From: Segatella salivae DSM 15606
GTDB lineage: Bacteria > Bacteroidota > Bacteroidia > Bacteroidales > Bacteroidaceae
Assembly: GCF_000185845.1 (NCBI RefSeq)
Contig: NZ_GL629647.1
Coordinates: forward strand, 1,667,763 to 1,726,859
Direction: 5' to 3'
DNA length: 59,097 bases
In this document: piece after piece, positions 52,514 through 59,097 of the stretch
Layout of the letters: the number at the start of each line of letters is the position of its first letter
Position numbering within the stretch: the stretch's first letter is position 1
Position numbers and translations under genes: made by a program
Notes under the pieces: generated by a model
Told to the model about the DNA's origin: nothing
Seen by the model: only the letters and a program-made list of their open reading frames with translations
The model's database searches: none

Positions 52514-54406
52514 ATGAAAAAGTGGACGATTGACGATTCAAAGGAACTCTACAACATTAATGGCTGGGGAACCTCTTATTTTGGCATCAATGAGAATGGC
52601 GATGTCTATGTAACACCCTGTAAAGACAATACAGAAGTCGACCTGCGCGACGTCATGGATGAACTTGCCTTGCGTGATGTCACGGCACCAGTACTATTGC
52701 GTTTCCCCGACATCTTAGACAATCGGATAGAGAAAACCTTTAGTTGTTTCCAGAAAGCAAAGCGAGAATACGACTATAAAGCAGAGAACTTTATCATCTA
52801 TCCGATTAAAGTGAATCAGATGCAACCTGTAGTTGAGGAGATTATCTCACACGGACAGAAATTTAATCTCGGTCTTGAGGCAGGCTCAAAACCTGAACTT
52901 CATGCCGTCATTGCTGTGCAGTGTAAGAGCGATTCGCTTATCATCTGCAACGGATATAAGGATGAAAGCTACATCGAATTGGCCATGTTGGCCCAGAAAA
53001 TGGGTAAACGTATCTTTATTGTCGTAGAGAAACTCAACGAACTTGATATCATTGCACACGCTGCCAAGAAACTAAATGTGAAACCAAATCTTGGTATTCG
53101 CATCAAACTTGCATCGTCGGGATCGGGTAAATGGGCTGAAAGTGGAGGCGATGCCTCTAAATTTGGGCTCACCAGTTCAGAACTTTTAGAAGCCCTCGAC
53201 AAGCTCGATGCAATGGGAATGCATGATTGTTTGCGCCTCATTCATTTTCATATAGGCAGCCAAATCACAAAGATTAGACGTATACAGACAGCACTTCGTG
53301 AAGCCGCTCAATTCTATGTGAACCTTCATAAGATGGGATTCAACATCGATTTTGTGGATTGTGGTGGTGGACTTGGTGTCGATTATGATGGTACAAGGTC
53401 ATCAAGCAGCGAGAGTTCTGTTAACTATTCCATCCAAGAATACGTCAATGATTGCGTCTATATGTTTGTAGATGCAGCGAATAAGAACGACATTCAACAT
53501 CCTAATATCATTACAGAGAGCGGCCGAAGTCTTGCTGCTCATCACTCCGTTTTAGTCATTGACGTCCTTGAAGCGGCCAGTCTTCCAGAGATGAATGAGG
53601 ACTTTGAGCCTAAGGAAAGCGACCATCAACTCGTCAAAGACCTTTATGATATATGGGATAATCTTGATTCTCGCTCGATGTTAGAGGACTGGCATGACGC
53701 TGAACAGATACGAGAAGAAGCATTAGAGCTTTTCTCTCATGGCATCGTTGATTTGAAAACACGAGCTGAAATCGAAGCAATGTATTGGAGTGTATGCCAT
53801 GAAATCAACATGCTTACAAAGACAATGAAGCATATTCCCGAGGAACTTAGGAACTTAGATAAGCTACTTGCCGACAAATACTTCTGCAATTTCTCTCTCT
53901 TTCAGAGTCTACCTGACAGCTGGGCTATCGATCAATTGTTCCCTATTATGCCTATACAGAGACTTACAGAACGCCCAACACGCAACGCAACCCTACAGGA
54001 TATCACGTGCGATAGCGATGGAAAAATAGCCAACTTCGTTACAGATGGTCACGTCGGTCACGTCCTTCCACTCCACCCTTTGAAGAAAAACGAACCCTAT
54101 TATCTTGGTGTTTTCCTCATTGGAGCCTATCAAGAGATTCTTGGAGACATGCATAATCTCTTCGGAGATACCAATGCTGCCCACGTATCGGTTAAGGATG
54201 GGAAGTACCATATCGACCAAATCTTCGACGGAGAGACCGTAGAAGAGGTGCTCGATTACGTGCAATATAATCCTAAAAAGCTTGTACGTCAGCTCGAACA
54301 ATGGGTTACTAAGAGCGTAAAACAAGGCAAAATATCGCTCGAAGAAGGCAAAGAGTTCCTCAACAACTATCGATCAGGACTCTACGGATATACCTATCTT
54401 GAATAG
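52514..54406 (+). CDS. speA: Biosynthetic arginine decarboxylase
   Basis: A 630-residue PLP enzyme that turns arginine into agmatine, the first step of the agmatine polyamine route. The PLP lysine is in YPIKVNQMQPVVEEI (about residue 99). HFHIGSQI, the glycine-rich DCGGGLGVDYDG and ESGRSLAAHHSV are the barrel motifs. The C-terminal part has the SpeA-type ending with GAYQEILGDMHNLFGDTNAAHV. It lies 54 nt after aroK. Its role in a Prevotella is polyamine (spermidine/carboxyspermidine) supply. Confidence 0.96.
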   Translation: MKKWTIDDSKELYNINGWGTSYFGINENGDVYVTPCKDNTEVDLRDVMDELALRDVTAPVLLRFPDILDNRIEKTFSCFQKAKREYDYKAENFIIYPIKVNQMQPVVEEIISHGQKFNLGLEAGSKPELHAVIAVQCKSDSLIICNGYKDESYIELAMLAQKMGKRIFIVVEKLNELDIIAHAAKKLNVKPNLGIRIKLASSGSGKWAESGGDASKFGLTSSELLEALDKLDAMGMHDCLRLIHFHIGSQITKIRRIQTALREAAQFYVNLHKMGFNIDFVDCGGGLGVDYDGTRSSSSESSVNYSIQEYVNDCVYMFVDAANKNDIQHPNIITESGRSLAAHHSVLVIDVLEAASLPEMNEDFEPKESDHQLVKDLYDIWDNLDSRSMLEDWHDAEQIREEALELFSHGIVDLKTRAEIEAMYWSVCHEINMLTKTMKHIPEELRNLDKLLADKYFCNFSLFQSLPDSWAIDQLFPIMPIQRLTERPTRNATLQDITCDSDGKIANFVTDGHVGHVLPLHPLKKNEPYYLGVFLIGAYQEILGDMHNLFGDTNAAHVSVKDGKYHIDQIFDGETVEEVLDYVQYNPKKLVRQLEQWVTKSVKQGKISLEEGKEFLNNYRSGLYGYTYLE

Positions 54407-54518
54407 AACACTATTAAAATAAGGTAAGAAATCCCTGACTTCAAAACTTAAAAGACGTTAAAGCATAACATTTGCTGTAACAAAACCGTTCACCAATCGT
54501 CATCAATATAGAGCGCAG

Positions 54519-55025
54519 ATGAAGAATATCAGCTTCCGAAACGATGTATTGCCGCTGAAGAATAAACTCTACCGGCTTGCGCTTCGCATTACAATGAACA
54601 GCGCAGAAGCCGAAGACATTGTGCAGGAAACACTGATAAAAGTCTGGAACAAACGTGATATTTGGACCGAGTTAGAATCAATAGAGGCCTTCAGTCTCAC
54701 GATATGTCGAAATCTTTCCCTTGATTCGCTCAAGAAGTACGACAACAACAACGACTCACTCGACAACAAAACTGCTCCAGAAAGCGCCTATAACCCCTAC
54801 GAAGAGATTATCCATCGCGATAAGATTAGCGTGGTAAAGCAAATCGTAGACAGCCTACCCGAGAAACAACGAAGCTGTATGCAGCTGAGAGATTTTGAGG
54901 GAAAGAGTTACAAAGACATTGCTGACGTGCTCGGAATTACCGAGGAACAAGTGAAGGTTAATATCTACCGAGCGCGTCAGACGGTTAAAATTAAGTTTCA
55001 AGAAATAGAAGATTATGGATTATAA
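54519..55025 (+). CDS. ECF-type RNA polymerase sigma factor
   Basis: A 168-residue sigma-70-family factor. Region 2 is SAEAEDIVQETLIKVWNKRD (about residues 28-47). Region 4 is LPEKQRSCMQLRDFEGKSYKDIADVLGITEEQVKVNIYRARQTVK (about residues 110-155; cited as a span). No region 1 or 3. The following small membrane protein starts 11 nt before this stop, the usual pattern for a sigma/anti-sigma pair. Confidence 0.92.
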   Translation: MKNISFRNDVLPLKNKLYRLALRITMNSAEAEDIVQETLIKVWNKRDIWTELESIEAFSLTICRNLSLDSLKKYDNNNDSLDNKTAPESAYNPYEEIIHRDKISVVKQIVDSLPEKQRSCMQLRDFEGKSYKDIADVLGITEEQVKVNIYRARQTVKIKFQEIEDYGL

Positions 55026-55503
55026 ATACATTACTCAATTACTCGAACGCTATTGGAACTGCACGACTTCTCTTGAAGAAGAGCAGATTCTTAAAGCCTT
55101 TTTCAGTCAAGACGACATACCCGTCGAATTGCTGAAATACAAGCCTTTGTTCGACTATCAGACTGCCGAGCCGAGACAAGATGTATTGAGTAATGACTTC
55201 GACGAGCGTATACTGTCTCTCATCAACGAACCTGCGCCTGTCAAAGTCCGTATTATCACACTGCAACAAAAGCTCAAACCGCTTTTCAAAGCAGCAGCAG
55301 TGGTGGCAATTATGCTTACATTGGGCAATGCGGCGCAGGTTTCTATGAACAGTGATTCGGAGGCAACAACACCCTCAATGCAATTGAACTCTGCCACACA
55401 TAAAGGCAATTCAGTCGCACTAAGCGATTCCGCCGTCATCGATACGATGCATCATAGCAGCATCGAAGCAGTCGAAACGCCGGCCGAACCGATTCTAAAG
55501 TAG
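55015..55503 (+). CDS. Small membrane protein, probable anti-sigma partner
   Basis: A 162-residue protein with a cytoplasmic N-terminal part (about 1-85) and one transmembrane helix at about 92-108 (LFKAAAVVAIMLTLGNAA). A short outer tail of about 50 residues follows. The N-terminal sequence LLERYWNCTTSLEEEQILKAFFS resembles the start of Bacteroidetes anti-sigma-like proteins. It overlaps the sigma gene by 11 nt. Unlike FecR it lacks a large periplasmic domain. Anti-sigma activity is inferred from position only. Confidence 0.65.
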   Translation: MDYKYITQLLERYWNCTTSLEEEQILKAFFSQDDIPVELLKYKPLFDYQTAEPRQDVLSNDFDERILSLINEPAPVKVRIITLQQKLKPLFKAAAVVAIMLTLGNAAQVSMNSDSEATTPSMQLNSATHKGNSVALSDSAVIDTMHHSSIEAVETPAEPILK

Positions 55504-55602
55504 ATATTTCTATGCTTTCTCTATAAATCATGTTTAGTTAAAACAACCAATGAAACTGTGAAGTTTCTATTCTCTCAAATTTTTCATAACATACTAACGA
55601 CA

Positions 55603-55637
55603 GAGGGCCTGCACTCCATAATGAGTCGCAGGCCCTC
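55603..55637 (+). terminator. Terminator of the sigma/anti-sigma operon
   Basis: Perfect 10-bp stem GAGGGCCTGC/GCAGGCCCTC (55603-55612, 55628-55637) with a 15-nt loop. The T-tract after it is short (TCGATTT). Confidence 0.7.
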
Positions 55638-55824
55638 TCGATTTAAAATGAATGAGGTATTCAGTCCAAACAGATTGCAAGACGTTTCCCCCTAAAACTT
55701 AACCTTATTTGCCAAAGTTTTCCTCCCCAAAACAGGCATAATCCATCAACAACAGATTCTTCTTAAATAATGCCTCCTATCCGCTTTGCAAATTGTCTCT
55801 ATTCGTTTGAAAAATAAAAGCTAT

Positions 55825-55956
55825 CACTTTATCGTGTAAAATGACCGATTTCATCGCATAAAATGATGCAAATCGCGGCTCAAAATGACCTAAAACACAA
55901 CGCCTTTTCTTTCATAACACAAAAAGAAGCCACACATTTCGCATAACCTTTTGGCT
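55825..55956. repeat. 22-bp phased array, six units
   Basis: Units start at 55825 (CACTTTATCG), 55847 (GATTTCATCG), 55869 (CAAATCGCGG), 55891 (TAAAACACAA), 55913 (CATAACACAA) and 55935 (CATTTCGCAT). The first three end with AAAATGA-like or AAAATGACC sequence. The register is kept across the diverged fourth unit. Confidence 0.7.
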
Positions 55957-56004
55957 GTCAATACTTTGCGAACACCATAAAGACGTCTCGTCTTATGATG
56001 TAAA

Positions 56005-57237
56005 TTAATCTATCACCAACGTCGTTAGTCGCTCTTGTTGCATGAGCTCTGCAGCCACTTGCTGCATACTTTCCGCCGTCACTTCATCGATATGACGGAA
56101 CAATGAGTTAAGATCGCGCTCCCAACCATAGTGCAAATAGCTCTTGCCGAAGTCTAAAGCGAAGCTCTCTCTGTTGTCACATGCCACACCAATCTGACCC
56201 TTTATCTGTTTCTTTACGGCTCTAAGCTGGGTGTCAGACAAGGGCTTTTGGATGATACGATCAAGCTCTTTACGCACCAATTTCAGGCAACGGCCGACGT
56301 CTTTTGGGTCACATCCAAAGTAAATTGCCCATACACCGGTGTCACAATAACTAACCATTGAGCTCTCAACCGTATAGACTAAACCATGTCGTTCGCGTAG
56401 AGAGAGATTCAAACGCGCATTCATTCCCGGCCCACCTAATAAGTTATTGAGCAGATAAAGGCTCATTCTTCGCTTATCATGAATGTCATATCCGCGTGTG
56501 CCTACCATCACATGAGCTTGATGAGTGCCATGATTTTTCTCGATGAAATCGGGCATATTTGGAGGTAATGGCTGATTTAATGCAGGCTCGATAATAGGTT
56601 TTGATGGGGCAAAATCACTCGTTGCTCGCTCCAAAAGTCTAACAACGCGTTTGAAATCTACGTCACCATAGAGAAAGAAAATGCTGTTTTCAGGACGATA
56701 ATAGCGTTGAGTGAAGCGCTGTGCATCGGCAGTTTTAAAGCTTCTTACACGTTCCGCTGTGCCAAGAATATTATGTCCTAAGGCATGATTGGCAAAGAGA
56801 AGGTTCTCAAATTCATCATAGATAAGCTCGGCAGGAGAGTCATTATAGCTCTCAATTTCATCACAAATAACTTCTACTTCCTTATCTATCTCGGCCTGAG
56901 GATAGGTACTATAAAACACGATATCCGTCAAAAGGTCTATCGCTCTCGCTGTATGTTCCTTCAAAACTGCCGCATAATAGACCGTATCTTCTTTGTTTGT
57001 ATACGCATTTAAGTCGCCTCCCACACTCTCAAGTGCATTGCTGATATGCCATGATTTGCGTCGTTTCGTACCCTTGAACGACACATGTTCGCAGAAGTGG
57101 GCCATGCCTTCATAGCCTGGTTCCTCGTTTCTCGTACCAACGTTGAGTTCATATCCGCAATAAACGACATTCGAATCAGACGATTGATGAATGACACGTA
57201 AGCCGTTAGAAAGCGTCATTGTATTATATAAATTCAT
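56005..57237 (-). CDS. M16-family zinc peptidase
   Basis: A 410-residue protein of the processing-peptidase type. The inverted zinc motif HFCEH gives His47, Glu50 and His51, with the third ligand in VICDEIESY (about residue 127). The C-terminal inactive half is also present (about 210-410). The family degrades or processes peptides; no signal peptide is visible, so it is probably cytoplasmic. A promoter -7 box TAACTTTG ends only 4 nt before the ATG at 57237. The message may be leaderless, or the real start may be the ATG at 57219 (residue 7). Confidence 0.93.
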   Translation of the reverse strand: MNLYNTMTLSNGLRVIHQSSDSNVVYCGYELNVGTRNEEPGYEGMAHFCEHVSFKGTKRRKSWHISNALESVGGDLNAYTNKEDTVYYAAVLKEHTARAIDLLTDIVFYSTYPQAEIDKEVEVICDEIESYNDSPAELIYDEFENLLFANHALGHNILGTAERVRSFKTADAQRFTQRYYRPENSIFFLYGDVDFKRVVRLLERATSDFAPSKPIIEPALNQPLPPNMPDFIEKNHGTHQAHVMVGTRGYDIHDKRRMSLYLLNNLLGGPGMNARLNLSLRERHGLVYTVESSMVSYCDTGVWAIYFGCDPKDVGRCLKLVRKELDRIIQKPLSDTQLRAVKKQIKGQIGVACDNRESFALDFGKSYLHYGWERDLNSLFRHIDEVTAESMQQVAAELMQQERLTTLVID

Positions 57238-57241
57238 GGTG

Positions 57242-57249
57242 CAAAGTTA
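57242..57249 (-). promoter_or_regulatory. Near-leaderless promoter of the M16 gene
   Basis: TAACTTTG on the minus strand, with the ATG at 57237 four nucleotides after the box, which overlaps the expected transcription start. Confidence 0.45.
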
Positions 57250-57257
57250 CTTAAAAA

Positions 57258-57289
57258 TTTGCATTTGCGCGTGGAATCGTTTACTTTTG
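57258..57289 (+). promoter_or_regulatory. Promoter of the PfkB kinase gene
   Basis: TTTG at 57258-57261, exactly 20 nt, then TACTTTTG at 57282-57289. Transcription starts near 57295, 90 nt before the ATG. Confidence 0.7.
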
Positions 57290-57384
57290 CAGTAAAATAT
57301 AACGGCAGTTATCCTGTCTTGACCGCCTTATGAGGGGATGGCAAGCTTCATTTCTGCTAACAAAACTCAAAGACTGACATCATT

Positions 57385-58320
57385 ATGCGTAAGGTAATAG
57401 GAATCGGAGAGACCACCTTTGACATTATTTTCAAAGACAACAAGCCCATCAATGCAGTGCCGGGAGGCTCGGCTTTCAATGCCATCATCTCGCTGGGACG
57501 CTCGGGTGTTGACACCACTTTTATTGGAGAAGCCGGCAACGACCGTGTAGGCAAGGCCGTTATTGACTTTCTTCATGACAATGGTGTACACACAGAACAC
57601 GTCAATTGCTATCCCGATAGCAAGTCATCGCTGTCACTTGCCTTCCTCGATGAGCACAACAATGCCGATTATCTCTTTTATAAGAGTGACCCACACGACC
57701 AGTTTGACTTCACTTATCCAGAGATAAACCGCGATGATATCGTGCTTTTCAGTTCGTTTTTCGCCATTAATCCCATTGTACGTCCACAGATGTTAGCCTT
57801 CTTAGAGCATGCCCATAGTCGTGGAGCAATACTCTATTACGACGTGAACTATCGTGCTTCACATCGCAATGAGGTGATGAGAATCACGCCAAATCTTATA
57901 GAAAACCTTGAGTTTGCAGACATAGTACGAGGCAGTAACGAAGACTTTGAGGTGATATATAAGCTGAATGATGCGGATAAAGTGTATCATTCTGAGATTA
58001 GTTTCTATTGCAAGAACTTCATCTGTACACGCGGAAAAGATCCTATTTCAGTGCATGCCGAGGGCAACTTCCATAAAGATTACGACATTGAAAGCCTCAA
58101 AACAGTGAGCACAATTGGGGCTGGTGACACCTTTAATGCAGGCTTTATCTATGGCCTTCTCCGTCAACACATCACGCGAGATGATATTCAAAACGGACTG
58201 ACCGAAACGCAATGGGACCGCCTTATCGCTTCAGGCAAGGCCTTTTCTGCCGAATGTTGCAAAGACATCTATAACTATGTAGGCAAGGAATTCGGTTTGT
58301 TGAAGAAACAAGAACTTTGA
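57385..58320 (+). CDS. PfkB-family carbohydrate kinase (fructokinase-like)
   Basis: A 311-residue ribokinase-fold sugar kinase. The N-terminal PGGSAFNAIISLGRSG (about residues 26-41) is the PfkB signature 1. Signature 2 is STIGAGDTFNAGF (about 241-253) with the catalytic Asp in GAGD. The length is usual. Members of this subgroup are commonly annotated fructokinase; adenosine, ribose or another sugar cannot be excluded. The gene is divergent from the M16 peptidase. Confidence 0.93.
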   Translation: MRKVIGIGETTFDIIFKDNKPINAVPGGSAFNAIISLGRSGVDTTFIGEAGNDRVGKAVIDFLHDNGVHTEHVNCYPDSKSSLSLAFLDEHNNADYLFYKSDPHDQFDFTYPEINRDDIVLFSSFFAINPIVRPQMLAFLEHAHSRGAILYYDVNYRASHRNEVMRITPNLIENLEFADIVRGSNEDFEVIYKLNDADKVYHSEISFYCKNFICTRGKDPISVHAEGNFHKDYDIESLKTVSTIGAGDTFNAGFIYGLLRQHITRDDIQNGLTETQWDRLIASGKAFSAECCKDIYNYVGKEFGLLKKQEL

Positions 58321-58342
58321 TTATACGGCGATAACTTCGCCA

Positions 58343-58452
58343 AAATTCAACGCCTTTCATCTGTTTTGAGGAGTGAAAAGCGCCGCTTTAATGAGTGAAA
58401 AGCACCTCTTTGAAGAGACGAACACTATGCTTTGAAGCGTTAAACCCGTTCA
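58343..58452. repeat. 22-bp phased array, five units
   Basis: Units start at 58343 (AAATTCAACG), 58365 (TTTGAGGAGT), 58387 (TTTAATGAGT), 58409 (TTTGAAGAGA) and 58431 (TTTGAAGCGT). GAGTGAAAAG occurs at 58371 and 58393, exactly 22 apart. The last unit overlaps the last codon of the YiiX-like gene by 3 nt. Confidence 0.65.
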
Positions 58453-59097
58453 ATACGACGGCAAAGCACTTATCTTCAAGACGCTATCCCGTGAGAGTTG
58501 ACCGGGATTTGTACCCGACATTCCCTCTGGAACAGCCTTGTGTCGCTGTGCATAAAAGGCCTTCCAATAAGGTGTAATCTGCCCACTCGCGTCATGAAAT
58601 GACATGGGAATTGTCGGAAATATAGCCTTTCCACCCTTTGAAACATAACATTTCTGCACGAGTTCACTACAATACATCGCGCTATCATCAGGCATATAGA
58701 GCGAATCATAGGGTAATCCGAGGTAATGGTTCACGCGTGTTCGCAACACAGCCTCATCGAAATTCGTCTTTAATCGACCACGAACCACCGACGGATAGCG
58801 GTCTCCTGGTATCGTGTTATGCGTCAGAAATTCGGCCAAAGGCGTAAGAATCACGCCCTTTCTTGACGTTGCTTCGGCCACAACCACTTGCTTTTTATCC
58901 TTTAAAACGATACCAACATGGTCTATTTTTAGGCCTTGAACTCCACTTGTTACGGCTGTAATTGCATTGCCACGAGGGTCGAAAGCAAACAAGAGATCAC
59001 CCGTTTTGAGGTGTCGTTCCGTGGCTATCAGCATGCCGTTAGCAGCACGTTGCCTTGTTGTTTGACAGCCACAAAACAAGTTTATGACACCCACCAT
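58450..59097 (-). CDS. YiiX/YebB-like permuted papain-fold lipoprotein, possibly partial at the N-terminus
   Basis: A 215-residue protein read up to the window edge, so the true start may lie beyond 59097. The permuted NlpC/P60-type fold of the YiiX (C92) family is indicated by His60 in IDHVGIV and Cys143 in MYCSELVQ, with the histidine before the cysteine. FLTHNTIPGDRYPSVVRGRL lies between. The lipidation site may be Cys11 (LFCGC, an imperfect lipobox). The family has amidase or lipid-hydrolase roles; the substrate is unknown. The stop overlaps a 22-bp array. Confidence 0.82.
   Translation of the reverse strand: MVGVINLFCGCQTTRQRAANGMLIATERHLKTGDLLFAFDPRGNAITAVTSGVQGLKIDHVGIVLKDKKQVVVAEATSRKGVILTPLAEFLTHNTIPGDRYPSVVRGRLKTNFDEAVLRTRVNHYLGLPYDSLYMPDDSAMYCSELVQKCYVSKGGKAIFPTIPMSFHDASGQITPYWKAFYAQRHKAVPEGMSGTNPGQLSRDSVLKISALPSY

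Larger units (their letters stand above)
55504..56004. other. Intergenic region with terminator and 22-bp array
   Basis: A 501-bp spacer between convergent genes, without a supported ORF. It contains a terminator at 55603-55637 and a 22-bp array at 55825-55956. Confidence 0.65.

Noticed and set aside
1..59097. tRNA, rRNA, insertion sequence or prophage
   Set aside because: No such sequence or protein signature was found by reading both strands; a tRNAscan/Infernal run would be decisive.

Overview
The window looks like a chromosomal segment of a Bacteroidales bacterium, most likely Prevotella in the broad sense. The evidence is two SusC/SusD loci, a secreted protease with a type IX secretion C-terminal domain, many Bacteroidetes-type promoters (TTG/TTTG, about 20 nt, TAnnTTTG), AT-rich intergenic DNA, and membrane-anchored TPR/HTH regulators. 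No rRNA, tRNA, insertion sequence, phage gene or CRISPR array was recognised. The genus is an inference from gene content only.

Layout. 1-12025 is polysaccharide utilisation locus 1 (PUL1): SusC, SusD, a GH18-like lipoprotein, a DUF1735/LamG lipoprotein and a GH2 beta-galactosidase with a CBM32-like tail. The set suggests host N-glycan or other galactosylated glycans. 12400-14407 holds a TonB-C protein and a membrane-anchored TPR/HTH protein. 14697-22691 is mostly housekeeping: ychF, lgt, a DUF4253-like membrane protein, a lipoprotein with a cysteine-less thioredoxin fold, crcB, a candidate small RNA and pnp. 23142-34655 (minus strand) is PUL2: SusC, SusD, a SusE/F-like glycan-binding lipoprotein, two tandem clan GH-D-like glycosidases and a SusB-type GH97, with a divergent DUF6377-like regulator at 34906. 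The GH97 and SusE/F parts point to an alpha-glucan. 36804-43263 holds a GNAT-like protein, a patatin, a pRiA4b ORF-3-like protein, an HxlR/cupin/HxlR-like cassette and a Nudix hydrolase. 43364-49319 holds an esterase, a large secreted metalloprotease, a cluster of palindromic REP-like repeats and a DUF417 membrane protein. 49598-55503 runs topA, aroK, speA, an ECF sigma factor and a small membrane partner. The right edge has an M16 peptidase, a PfkB kinase and a YiiX-like permuted papain-fold lipoprotein.

How the genes work together. In each PUL, surface lipoproteins would capture and cut glycan, SusC/SusD would import oligosaccharides using TonB energy, and periplasmic glycosidases would finish them. 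The PUL2 GH97 keeps three glutamates with exactly the spacing of the SusB catalytic residues.

The most unusual feature is not a gene. At least nine intergenic regions carry degenerate tandem arrays with a strict 22-bp period. Typical units begin CATTTCATCG or CATTTGAGG, and many have a second A-rich block about 11 bp later. The period holds even through units that have lost the consensus. Examples are 12160-12291, 39440-39615 and 55825-55956. I do not know a described element matching this. Other points of interest are a promoter-to-terminator unit with no ORF upstream of pnp and the REP-like cluster at 48041-48723.
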